From Deltaproteobacteria bacterium (lineage in GTDB: Bacteria; Desulfobacterota; Binatia; UTPRO1), in assembly GCA_020852955.1 (NCBI GenBank), contig JADYZW010000038.1, positions 1 through 38,406 of the forward strand: 38,406 bases of DNA, given 5' to 3'. A program made the position numbers and the translations under genes. Position 1 is the stretch's first letter; each line of letters begins with the position of its first letter. Shown here one piece after another: positions 27,167-34,475 of this stretch. Below the pieces are notes generated by a model. That model did no database searches. It was not told where the DNA came from and saw only the letters and a program-made list of their open reading frames with translations.

Positions 27167-29104
27167 TCAGTCCTTCCAGAGGTTGTTGGCGGCGTACTTG
27201 AGCACGACGTCGACGCAGCTCTCGCAATAGCCGTTGTCGAGGAGGTTGCGGACCATGGCGTTGTACTTGGTGGTCTGCTCCTCGTCGCGGGTGCGCGCCG
27301 TGGTGATGATGCGGGAGAGCTCGCGCACCGACTCGGTGAGCTTCTTCTCGATCGCCTCCTTCAGCGGCTCGTAGCTCTTGTAGGTGATGCGCTCGCCGCG
27401 TCGGGAGAGCGCCCAGAGGTACGCGATGACTTCCTGCCGGAAGCCTTCGGCCGCCGACCCGATGATCGCGATCTGCTCCTCGATCGACTTGAGGAACGCT
27501 TCGTCCGGCTGCAGCTCTTCGCGCGTGTTGCGGTCCTTCACCCGCGTCTTGTTCACGAACGCTTCGGCGTGGTCGAGGTAGTTCTGGAAGAGCGCCTCGG
27601 CCTGTTCCGAGTAGGCGTACACGAAGCCCTTCGTGATCTCCTTCCGGAGGACGTCGAGGTACTCCTTGTGGAGCGTGTCTTGCAGGAACTCGAGGTGCTG
27701 CTTGCGGGTGTCGTCGGCGATGTCCGCTTCCTTCACCATCGCGATCAGGGATTCGCGGACGTTGATCGGATTGATGCAGTTGCCGTCGATGTTGTCGGAG
27801 AGCGCGTTGTCGAGGGCCTTCATGATGAAGCGGGTCGAGATGCCGCTCATGCCCTCGCGCTTGGTGTCCTCGCGTAGCTCCTGCACGTCGATCTTCTTGG
27901 TCTTGCCCTTCTCGACGACCTCCTCGCCGTTGTAGAGCTTGAGCTTGGTCATGAGGTCGCACTTGTTGTTGGACTCGAGGCGCGAGAGGATCGCGAACAT
28001 CGACGCCACTTCGAGCGTGTGCGGCGCGACGTGGGCGCGGAAGTCCGAGTTGCGTATGATCTTCTGGTAGATCTTCACTTCTTCGGAGAGGCGGAGGTTG
28101 TAGGGAACCTTCACGACGACGATGCGGTCGAGGATGGCCTCGTTGGTGTGGTCGGCGCGGAACTTCTGCCACTCCGCTTCATTCGAGTGGGCGGCGATGA
28201 CGGCGTCGACGTAGACGAGACCGTGGCGCCCCGGCGCCGGGATCACCTTTTCCTGGGTCGCCGTGATCATCGCGTGCAGGTACTCGGTCTCGTTCTTGAA
28301 GACTTCGATGAACTCCGCGATGCCGCGGTTGCCGACGTTGAGGGCGCCGTTCAAGTCGAGGACGCGCGGATCGCCCTCCGAGTACACGTCGAGCTTCGAG
28401 ATGTCTTCGCTACCGATCAGCACCGACGTGTCCTGGTTGTTCGGGTCGACCGGCGGCACGACGCCGATGCCGACGCGATTGCGCTTCGAGAAGTTCTTGG
28501 TGACGATCGGCACCTCTTCGTAGCGGCCGCCGAACTCGTCCTTGAGGCGGAAGCGGCACACCGGGCAGAGATCCCCCTCGATGTGGGTGCCGAGCATCTT
28601 CTCGAACTCCTTGCGCAGGTGGCGCGGGAGGAGGTGGAGCGGCTCCTCGAACATCGGGCAGCCGTCGATCGCGTAGAACGCGTCGCTCGATTCGAGGCCG
28701 CGCTGGAGCTTCTCGACGAGCGAGCTCTTGCCAGAGCCGACCGGTCCCATCAGATACAGCACCTGGCGGCTCTCCTCGCCCTTCAACGATGCGGCGTGGA
28801 AGTAGCGGACGATCTGCGAGATCGTCTTCTCGATCCCGAAGAACTCGTCACGGAAGAAGCCGTAGGATTTGAGCGACTCGTCCTTGTACAGGCGCTTCAC
28901 GCGCGGGTCGTCGGTGTCGTGGAGGTCCGTCGTCCCCATCCGCACGATGAGGTCGTACACCCGGGAGTGCGCGAGCTTCGGGACCGTGGGATCCTCGCGC
29001 ACGCGCTCGAGATACTCGAGAAAGGATCCGCGCCAGTTCTTCTGCTCGTTGACGGCGCGGTCGTCTTTGATCAGCTTCTCGAAGACGCTCTTCCCGTTTT
29101 CCAT
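27167..29104 (-). CDS. prkA: PrkA-type serine protein kinase / AAA+ protein
   Basis: A 645-residue protein of the PrkA (YeaG) family. The N-terminal AAA+ part has Walker A GPVGSGKS at 120-127 (LYLMGPVGSGKSSL), and a zinc-finger-like pair of Cys segments (GCPMFEEPLHLLP and LCPVCRFRL). RNRVGIGVVPPVDPNNQDTS and LIGSEDISKLDVYSEGDPR are family hallmarks. The C-terminal third is the region assigned to kinase activity and has some similarity to eukaryotic kinases in published work. The ATG at 29104 is preceded by GGAAGGAG. First gene of the three-gene module; a sigma-70-like promoter lies about 90 nt upstream. Confidence 0.97.
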   Translation of the reverse strand: MENGKSVFEKLIKDDRAVNEQKNWRGSFLEYLERVREDPTVPKLAHSRVYDLIVRMGTTDLHDTDDPRVKRLYKDESLKSYGFFRDEFFGIEKTISQIVRYFHAASLKGEESRQVLYLMGPVGSGKSSLVEKLQRGLESSDAFYAIDGCPMFEEPLHLLPRHLRKEFEKMLGTHIEGDLCPVCRFRLKDEFGGRYEEVPIVTKNFSKRNRVGIGVVPPVDPNNQDTSVLIGSEDISKLDVYSEGDPRVLDLNGALNVGNRGIAEFIEVFKNETEYLHAMITATQEKVIPAPGRHGLVYVDAVIAAHSNEAEWQKFRADHTNEAILDRIVVVKVPYNLRLSEEVKIYQKIIRNSDFRAHVAPHTLEVASMFAILSRLESNNKCDLMTKLKLYNGEEVVEKGKTKKIDVQELREDTKREGMSGISTRFIMKALDNALSDNIDGNCINPINVRESLIAMVKEADIADDTRKQHLEFLQDTLHKEYLDVLRKEITKGFVYAYSEQAEALFQNYLDHAEAFVNKTRVKDRNTREELQPDEAFLKSIEEQIAIIGSAAEGFRQEVIAYLWALSRRGERITYKSYEPLKEAIEKKLTESVRELSRIITTARTRDEEQTTKYNAMVRNLLDNGYCESCVDVVLKYAANNLWKD

Positions 29105-29195
29105 AAACGCTCCTTCCTGGCTGGGCCAGGAGCTCGGGTGGTCCCCCTGGCGCGCAGCGCATACGCGCCATGTGAACGATCAGAGCTTCGACAAA

Positions 29196-29224
29196 AGTAT
29201 AGTGGCCGGTCCGTGCGGTGGAAA
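29196..29224 (-). promoter_or_regulatory. Candidate sigma-70-type promoter of the prkA operon
   Basis: On the minus strand TTTCCA (29219-29224) is followed after 17 nt by TATACT (29196-29201, five of six consensus bases). The predicted leader is about 85 nt to the prkA ATG. No -24/-12 sigma-54 pattern was seen. Confidence 0.5.
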
Positions 29225-29436
29225 CCCCGATGCCGCGTGGCGATGCGCGCGACGCGCGACGCGGCACGATGCCGATGCGCGTGGTGTCGCGCGGTTGGGA
29301 CGAGGACTCAACGGCACCGGATGCCGTATCGGCACGCCGAATCCTCCCGTCGTCGTCCGCCGGCCAACCACTGGCCATGCTCACCCCGCCCCGAAGACAC
29401 GTAGCACCGGCCTTCTCGAAGTGTCAACGTGAAACC

Positions 29437-29489
29437 CGCGTACGGTGGTGCCGTACGCGTCGCGGGCGTGCGTGCGGCGTACGCGTCGC
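29437..29489. repeat. Inverted and direct repeats upstream of the acyl-CoA synthetase gene
   Basis: CGCGTACGG (29437-29445) and CCGTACGCG (29451-29459) form a perfect 9-bp inverted repeat with a 5-nt gap. CGTACGCGTCGC occurs at 29452-29463 and again at 29478-29489, a 12-bp direct repeat offset by 26 nt. The layout suggests paired binding sites for a regulator about 40-90 nt before the ATG at 29531. Confidence 0.45.
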
Positions 29490-29530
29490 CAGCTTGACCG
29501 CGCTCGGGTTTCGGAACACATCACTCCGCG

Positions 29531-31033
29531 ATGGACGCGACCGAGGCGCTGCGTCGCGCCGCGCGCCGGTGGCCCGAGCGCGAGGCGCTCCGCGACGGCG
29601 ATCGGAGCGTCGGCTTCGCCGAGCTCGATGCGCGCGCGAATCGCCTCGCGCACGCGCTGATGCGCGCCGGGGTTGGTCCCGGCGATCGGGTCGCCACGTT
29701 CCTCCCGAACTCGATCGCGCACGTCGCCGCTCAACAAGCGATCCTGCGCGCGGGTGCGGTCTGGGTGGGCATCAACCGCCGCCTCGCCCCGCCGGAGGTG
29801 GCGTTCATGCTGGAGCACGCCGCCGTGCGCGTCGTCCTCGCCGACGCCGACGGGCTCGGCACGGCGCGACCGGCCGAGGGAGTGGCCGTCTGGGACGTGA
29901 GCGGCGCCGATGCCGCCCGCGAGCGCCGGTTCGCGGGGGCGCCCGCCGCGGCGCCACGGTCGCCCGCCGCCGAGCACGACGTCGCCCGTCTTCGCTACAC
30001 CTCGGGGACGACCGGGCGTCCGAAGGCGGCCGTCCTCACCCACGGGTGCGCCCTCGCGTCGCTGCGGAACCTGCTCGCCGAGCTCCACGAGCTGTCGCCG
30101 AGCGACACCGTCGCGCACGTGGCCCCGCTCACCCACGCGAGCGAGGCGCTCCTCGCCCCGGCGTTCTGGCGGGGCGCGCGCAGCATCCTCTGCCACGACT
30201 TCCGCCCCGACGCGCTTCGCGAGCTCATGGCGCACGAGCGGGTCACGACCCTCTTCCTCGTACCGACCATGATCGCCGCGCTCGTGGATAGTCTGCCGGG
30301 CGAGAGCCTCGCGAACCTGCGGACCATCGTCTACGGGGCGGCGCCGATGTCCGAGGACCTGATGCTGCGCGCGCTCGACGCGCTCGGGCCCGTCCTCCTC
30401 CAGATCTACGGCCTCAGCGAGTGTCCCTTCCCGATCACCACGCTCCGCAAGGAGGACCACCTCGACCCGCTCCGGCGCGGAAGTTGCGGCCTCCCGACGG
30501 CCCAGAACGATGTCCTCGTGCTCGATGCCGGCGGCGCGCCACTCGCGCCCGGAGAGGTCGGGACGATTGCCGTCCGCGGTCCGCAGCTCATGCGCGAGTA
30601 CTGGTGCGACCCCGAGGCGACGGCCGCGGCGCTCGTCGACGGTTGGCTCCGTACGGGCGACCTCGGCCGCTTCGACGAGGCGGGCTTCCTCACGCTCGTC
30701 GACCGGAGCGACGACGTCATCATCACCGGCGGTTTCAACGTGTACCCGCGCGAGGTCGAGGTCGTGCTGGAGGCGCACCCGGCCGTCGCGGAGGCGGCCG
30801 TCGTCGGTATTCCGCACGAGCGCTGGGGCCGCAGTGTGGCCGCGTGGGTGGTCCGACGGCCGTGCGCCGAGGTCGATGAGCACGAGTTGATCGACTTCTG
30901 CCGCGCCCAGCTCGCCGGATACAAGAAGCCGCTGCGGGTGACGTTCGTCGAGGCGCTCCCGAAGAGCTCGACCGGGAAACTCCTGCGTCGGGCGTTGCGC
31001 ACCGACGCGGCCGCTTTCCGATCCGCGCGATGA
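29531..31033 (+). CDS. Class I adenylate-forming acyl-CoA synthetase (AMP-binding)
   Basis: A 500-residue enzyme that activates a carboxylic acid to its CoA thioester through an acyl-AMP. The phosphate loop is YTSGTTGRPKA at 156-166. The adenine motif is QIYGLSECPFPIT, and the hinge region is WLRTGDLGRFDEAGFL followed by DRSDDVIITGGFNVYPREVE. The catalytic Lys is in PKSSTGKLLRR near the C-terminus. Length is typical of medium- or long-chain and aryl-CoA ligases. No signal or membrane segment. The substrate cannot be read from sequence; separate acyl-CoA genes elsewhere in the window fit a fatty or aromatic acid. It stands alone, flanked by a divergent gene and a convergent gene. Confidence 0.94.
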   Translation: MDATEALRRAARRWPEREALRDGDRSVGFAELDARANRLAHALMRAGVGPGDRVATFLPNSIAHVAAQQAILRAGAVWVGINRRLAPPEVAFMLEHAAVRVVLADADGLGTARPAEGVAVWDVSGADAARERRFAGAPAAAPRSPAAEHDVARLRYTSGTTGRPKAAVLTHGCALASLRNLLAELHELSPSDTVAHVAPLTHASEALLAPAFWRGARSILCHDFRPDALRELMAHERVTTLFLVPTMIAALVDSLPGESLANLRTIVYGAAPMSEDLMLRALDALGPVLLQIYGLSECPFPITTLRKEDHLDPLRRGSCGLPTAQNDVLVLDAGGAPLAPGEVGTIAVRGPQLMREYWCDPEATAAALVDGWLRTGDLGRFDEAGFLTLVDRSDDVIITGGFNVYPREVEVVLEAHPAVAEAAVVGIPHERWGRSVAAWVVRRPCAEVDEHELIDFCRAQLAGYKKPLRVTFVEALPKSSTGKLLRRALRTDAAAFRSAR

Positions 31034-31177
31034 CGCCCGGGCATCCTCGGATGAGAGGCGATGAGACCGACGGCATCATCGCGGGTGTCGGGTCGGCGGA
31101 GGCGCCGCGGCCATATCGCTCGCGCCGCAGTCGGCGACGGTGCGCGCGCCGACGCGCGCGTGCCGAGCGGCCCGCCT

Positions 31178-31741
31178 TCAGTGAAGCTGCGGCGGCGTCT
31201 CGTCGGCCGGCGGCGGCTCCGCCGGGACACCGGCATGGCGGGCGCGGAGATGCATCCACGTCGCGAGGCACGACCAGTTCGGGGTACGGCGCGGTCGCAT
31301 GTTCGCGCTACCGAGCCACGGGTTCGGAAAGAAGACCGTAAGCATCTGCTCGTTGCGGCCGTTCCACATGCGAAAGCCCCAGACCGCCTGGCGACCGTTC
31401 CGATCGGTGTCGCGGAAGAACGCGGCGCGACCACATCGTCGCCACCGCGCGAGCTCCGGCGGCGTCGGCCGCGCCGCGGTTCCGACGTGCGGACCGATGC
31501 AGAGATGCAGATGCCAGGGCTGATCCGCTCCGCCGGCGATCGTCGCGTATCCGTCGAGCACCGTCAGGCGTGGGGGCGCGGCATACCGCGCCTCGAACAC
31601 CGCGCCCTCGATGCAGGGGCCAAAGATCACCTCGCGCCAGTGCACCTCGAAGACGTCCCGCAAGAGCGCGAGCAGCTCCGGCTGGCCGGTCGGCGTCGCA
31701 AAGTATTCGGTCGTCGTTCCGTCGAGATTGTGCTCGAGCAT
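31178..31741 (-). CDS. Uncharacterised protein divergent from the nitrile hydratase operon
   Basis: A 187-residue protein of no family I can name. It is soluble, without signal peptide or membrane helix. Notable are a His/Cys segment (QPWHLHLCIGPH), CGRAAFFRDTDRNGR, an aromatic-rich stretch WGFRMWNGRNEQMLTVFFPN, and WSCLATWMHLRARHAG near the end. The clustered His and Cys could bind a metal. The Pro-rich tail (PAEPPPADETPPQLH) looks disordered. Translation starts 42 nt from the nitrile hydratase beta start on the other strand, and TAGCTG (31748-31753) lies 6 nt before its ATG. The tight divergent layout suggests co-regulation with nitrile hydratase, possibly as an accessory or regulator. Confidence 0.75.
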   Translation of the reverse strand: MLEHNLDGTTTEYFATPTGQPELLALLRDVFEVHWREVIFGPCIEGAVFEARYAAPPRLTVLDGYATIAGGADQPWHLHLCIGPHVGTAARPTPPELARWRRCGRAAFFRDTDRNGRQAVWGFRMWNGRNEQMLTVFFPNPWLGSANMRPRRTPNWSCLATWMHLRARHAGVPAEPPPADETPPQLH

Positions 31742-31783
31742 GCGGGGCAGCTACAACGAGCGCCGCGGAAAGGTAAGCACGCG
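31742..31783. promoter_or_regulatory. Overlapping divergent promoter region, unknown gene and nitrile hydratase operon
   Basis: The 42-nt gap holds a minus-strand -10-like TAGCTG (31748-31753), 6 nt before the unknown gene's ATG. A plus-strand TACAAC (31752-31757) lies 26 nt before the nitrile hydratase ATG, with TTGTGC (31728-31733) 18 nt upstream as a possible -35. The two -10 elements overlap, so transcription in the two directions may compete. GGAAAGG at 31767-31773 is a probable ribosome binding site. Confidence 0.35.
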
Positions 31784-32428
31784 ATGCACGGCATTCACGA
31801 TCTCGGCGGTATGCACGGCTTCGGGTCGGTGGCGAAGGAGCCCGACGAGCCGGTCTTCCACGCCCGCTGGGAGAGCCGCGTGCTCGGGATGGTCTATCAA
31901 GTCGTCGGCTACGGATGGGCCAACATCGACGCCTTCCGCCACGGCATCGAACGCACGCCGCCCGTCGACTACCTGACGCTCGGGTACTACGGACGCTGGC
32001 GAGCGTCGCTCGAGCGCATCCTGGTCGAGCGCGGCGTACTGGCGCCGGGCGACGTCGCCGCCCGCGCCGCGGGCGCGACCGTACCGGCGACGCCCCTGCC
32101 GGCATCTCCCACGGCCGTCGAGTACGGCTTCGAGCGGCGCCTCGACGCACCGCCCCGTTTCCGGGTCGGCGACGCGGTCCGCGCCCGCGTCACGAGCGCG
32201 GCGGGACACACGCGGCTCCCCCGCTACGTCGCCGGTCGCCGCGGCGTCGTCGCATCGATGCACGCCGCCTACGTGTTCCCGGACACCAACGCGCACGGCC
32301 GCGGCGAAGACCCGCAGTATCTCTACAACGTGCGCTTCGGCGCGGCCGAGCTCTGGGGCGCCGGCGCCGAGCCGGGCATGTCGCTGCGGATCGACCTCTT
32401 CGAGCCCTATCTGGAGCCTGTCGCATGA
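31784..32428 (+). CDS. nthB: Nitrile hydratase subunit beta
   Basis: A 214-residue beta subunit of nitrile hydratase, which hydrates nitriles to amides. The N-terminus MHGIHDLGGMHGFGSV is diagnostic. Further family segments are FHARWESRVLGMVYQVVGYG, PPVDYLTLGYYGRW and the C-terminal beta-barrel: RFRVGDAVRAR, HTRLPRYVAGRRGVV, MHAAYVFPDTNAHGRGEDPQ, YLYNVRFGAAELWG. The Arg of HTRLPRY that contacts the oxidised cysteines is present. Beta precedes alpha, the order typical of cobalt-type operons. The stop overlaps the alpha ATG (ATGA). The ATG is fixed by the conserved N-terminus; the frame is open well upstream but has no homology there. Confidence 0.95.
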   Translation: MHGIHDLGGMHGFGSVAKEPDEPVFHARWESRVLGMVYQVVGYGWANIDAFRHGIERTPPVDYLTLGYYGRWRASLERILVERGVLAPGDVAARAAGATVPATPLPASPTAVEYGFERRLDAPPRFRVGDAVRARVTSAAGHTRLPRYVAGRRGVVASMHAAYVFPDTNAHGRGEDPQYLYNVRFGAAELWGAGAEPGMSLRIDLFEPYLEPVA

Positions 32429-33054
32429 GCGATCACCACGACGGTCACGACCACGATCACGATCCGATCGCGCGACGGAACGCGCTGCGCGCCGAGGCGC
32501 TCGAGTCACTGCTGATCGAGCGCGGCATCGTCGATCCCGCGCTGATCGACGCGGTCGTCGCGCGCTTCGAGCAGGACATCGGGCCGCTGAACGGCAGCAA
32601 GCTCGTCGCCCGCGCCTGGATCGATCCCGAGTTCCGCACCCGACTGATCGCCGATCCGTGGGCCGCCGCCGAAGAGCTCGCGCTCGCTACCGGTCCGGAG
32701 CGCACGCCGATCGTCGTGCTCGAGAACACCGCCGCCACCCACAACGTCGTCGTCTGCACGCTCTGCTCGTGCTACCCGTCGTCGCTGCTCGGCCTGCCGC
32801 CCACCTGGTACAAGAGCCCTCCCTATCGCTCGCGCGTCGTCCGCGAGCCGCGCGCCGTGCTGCGCGAGATGGGTCTCGATCTCCCGGCCGACACCGAGGT
32901 CCGCGTCTGGGACTCGAGCGCGGAAGTCCGCTACATGATTCTCCCGGCACGGCCCGCCGGGACCGATGGATGGAGCGAGGACCGGCTCGCGACCCTCGTC
33001 ACCCGCGACGCGCTGATCGGCGTGGCGCGCCCGGAGGTCAGCGCGCGTGGGTGA
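32425..33054 (+). CDS. nthA: Nitrile hydratase subunit alpha, cobalt type
   Basis: A 209-residue alpha subunit carrying the metal centre. The claw motif is VCTLCSCYP with C111, C114, S115 and C116; Thr after the first Cys and Tyr after the last mark the cobalt class rather than the iron class (VCSLCSCT). Downstream LGLPPTWYKSPPYRSRVVRE and the C-terminal VRVWDSSAEVRYMILPARP are canonical. The N-terminus is His/Asp-rich (MSDHHDGHDHDHD), which may bind metal before insertion. The usual Trp after CYP is replaced by Ser (CYPSS). Genes for beta, alpha and the accessory protein overlap, so they are made together. No amidase or cobalt transporter gene is in the window. Confidence 0.95.
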   Translation: MSDHHDGHDHDHDPIARRNALRAEALESLLIERGIVDPALIDAVVARFEQDIGPLNGSKLVARAWIDPEFRTRLIADPWAAAEELALATGPERTPIVVLENTAATHNVVVCTLCSCYPSSLLGLPPTWYKSPPYRSRVVREPRAVLREMGLDLPADTEVRVWDSSAEVRYMILPARPAGTDGWSEDRLATLVTRDALIGVARPEVSARG

Positions 33055-33397
33055 GACGAAACCCGAAGCCGTCCTCGCGTGGGACGGGCCCCTCTCCCCG
33101 CCGCGTCGGAACGGCGAGCTCGTCTTCGACGCCCTCTGGGAGAGTCGCGTCTTCGGCATGACGATGCAGCTCTACGAGCGCGGTGCCTTCGCGTGGGACG
33201 AGTTCCGCGACTACCTCATCGCAGTCATCGCGGAGTGGGACCGGACGCACGACGTGGACGACCCGGGCTATCGCTATTGGGACTGCTGGCTCCGCGCGTT
33301 CGAGTCGCTGATCGCCGCCAAGGGACTGTGCGGGCCCGCGGTCGTCGAAGACCGCGTCGCCGAGCTCGCGGCGCGACCGGCTGGTCATGACCACTGA
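33047..33397 (+). CDS. Nitrile hydratase accessory (activator) protein, NhlE/beta-N-terminal-like
   Basis: A 116-residue protein similar to the N-terminal half of the beta subunit: FDALWESRVFGMTMQLYERG, FAWDEFRDYLIAVIAEWD and YWDCWLRAFESLIAAKGL. In characterised cobalt systems such a protein swaps with the apo-alpha subunit and delivers cobalt. It ends in GHDH, which could bind metal. The start is GTG 33047, overlapping the alpha stop by 8 nt; this is the only start that keeps the conserved N-terminus. It overlaps the yhbY start by 11 nt. Confidence 0.9.
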   Translation: MGETKPEAVLAWDGPLSPPRRNGELVFDALWESRVFGMTMQLYERGAFAWDEFRDYLIAVIAEWDRTHDVDDPGYRYWDCWLRAFESLIAAKGLCGPAVVEDRVAELAARPAGHDH

Positions 33398-33707
33398 GAT
33401 CGTGGGCGAAACACCGCGATTGACGGGGCGCCAGCGCAAGCATCTGCGCGGACTGGCGCACGGGTTCGAGCCGCTGGTGTACGTCGGCAGCGCCGGCGTC
33501 ACCGATGCCGTGCTCGCGGCCGTAGACGGCGCTCTGCTCGCCCACGAGCTCGTCAAAGTGCGGCTGCACGCACCCGTCGCCAAGCACGACGACGCCACGG
33601 CGCTCGCCGCCGGGACCGGCGCGGCCCTCTGCGGCCTGCTCGGCCACGTCGTGATCCTGTATCGGCCGCACCCGGAGAAGCCGAGAATCAGTCTCGAGAC
33701 GGCCTGA
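33387..33707 (+). CDS. yhbY: Ribosome assembly RNA-binding protein YhbY (CRM domain)
   Basis: A 106-residue CRM-domain protein that associates with pre-50S particles. The pattern LTGRQRKHLRGLAHG, PLVYVGSAGVTDAVLAAV, ALLAHELVKVRL and HVVILYRPHPEKPRI spans the whole domain. The usual GKxG loop reads GSAG here. It begins 11 nt inside the nitrile hydratase accessory gene, so it is part of that operon by overlap. The pairing of a housekeeping ribosome factor with nitrile hydratase is odd and may reflect simple gene packing. Confidence 0.92.
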   Translation: MTTEIVGETPRLTGRQRKHLRGLAHGFEPLVYVGSAGVTDAVLAAVDGALLAHELVKVRLHAPVAKHDDATALAAGTGAALCGLLGHVVILYRPHPEKPRISLETA

Positions 33708-33753
33708 CCTTCATGGATCGCTCATGGCGCCCCCGTGAGCTATCGAGATGCTC

Positions 33754-34209
33754 CTACGGGGCCTCGGAAGGGCGTGTCGTCATTCGTGCGGGCGTCGGTG
33801 TCTTCCGTACCCGCATCCGCTCGGCCATCGCGGCGAGTCGCGACCGTAACTCGCGCTCGCTCACGTCGGCTCGGAATCCGAGTACGAGCTCGTCGCCGAT
33901 GAGAAAGGCGGGCACGACGAGCGTCCGCACCCCACGGCGCGTCGTGAGCGCGCGCAGGCGTTCGCGCGCCGCCGGCTCGCGGAGGACGTCGTGGGATTCG
34001 ATGCGCAGCGTCGGCTGCTCGCGTCTGAGCTCGGCGAGGAAGCGCTCGGCATCGGCACAACGCGAGCACCCGGGACGCGCGAAGACGACGATGTCCGGCG
34101 CCTCGTCCGCGGTCATGACGGCGGCCCCGAAGGCGATCGCGCACACGACGAGCGACGCGACGGCGGCGACCCGCAGCACGCGACCACGGCCTCCGGAGGT
34201 CGCCCGCAT
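33754..34209 (-). CDS. Membrane-anchored thioredoxin/glutaredoxin-fold protein
   Basis: About 151 residues. An N-terminal membrane segment or uncleaved signal (VLRVAAVASLVVCAIAFGAA) is followed by a thioredoxin-fold domain: DIVVFARPGCSRCADAERFL with redox motif CSRC, and VVPAFLIGDELVLGF with the cis-Pro. The Arg-rich C-terminal tail (RMRVRKTPTPARMTTR) is unlike family members. It should face the periplasm and could act in disulfide exchange or cytochrome maturation. The start is uncertain: ATG 34209 or GTG 34224, with no clear Shine-Dalgarno near either. It converges with yhbY, leaving 46 nt between the stops, and follows the acyl-CoA dehydrogenase convergence region with a gene-free gap of about 265 nt. 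Confidence 0.75.
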   Translation of the reverse strand: MRATSGGRGRVLRVAAVASLVVCAIAFGAAVMTADEAPDIVVFARPGCSRCADAERFLAELRREQPTLRIESHDVLREPAARERLRALTTRRGVRTLVVPAFLIGDELVLGFRADVSERELRSRLAAMAERMRVRKTPTPARMTTRPSEAP

Positions 34210-34475
34210 GCGCTCAGCCCGCACGCGGCGCCCGCAGCCCGTACCCCTGCGGCCTCCAGCACGCCTCGTCAGTGAGACACGCCCCTCGTTTGGACCGCCG
34301 CACCGTCGTCGCGACAGTATCGAGCCTCTTGCCCGTCCTCGACGGCCCTCGCGGCGTCACATTTCCTCGGAACATTCGCGATCCCTTCGTCGGCGTTCTT
34401 TGCGAGCGCCGTCGATGAACAGCCCCGGAACGAACCTCATGGACGCAGCGAGGGCGCGGCGCCCTCGAGATCAGT

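Larger units (their letters stand above)
29105..29530. other. Divergent intergenic region between prkA and acyl-CoA synthetase genes
   Basis: 426 nt without a credible gene. It holds a prkA promoter (29196-29224), an 8-bp inverted repeat TGCCGCGT/ACGCGGCA (29231-29238 and 29259-29266), and a repeat-rich patch at 29437-29489. TTGACC at 29494-29499 could be a -35 for the acyl-CoA synthetase, but no good -10 follows. Other open frames here have no family resemblance. Confidence 0.5.

Noticed and set aside
32425..33054. Iron-type nitrile hydratase
   Set aside because: The claw reads CTLCSCY, not CSLCSCT, and the gene order is beta-alpha, both cobalt-type traits.
31784..33397. Thiocyanate hydrolase instead of nitrile hydratase
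   Set aside because: Thiocyanate hydrolase has the beta-type chain split into two short subunits. Here a full-length beta subunit (214 aa) is present, and the extra short gene matches the accessory protein.
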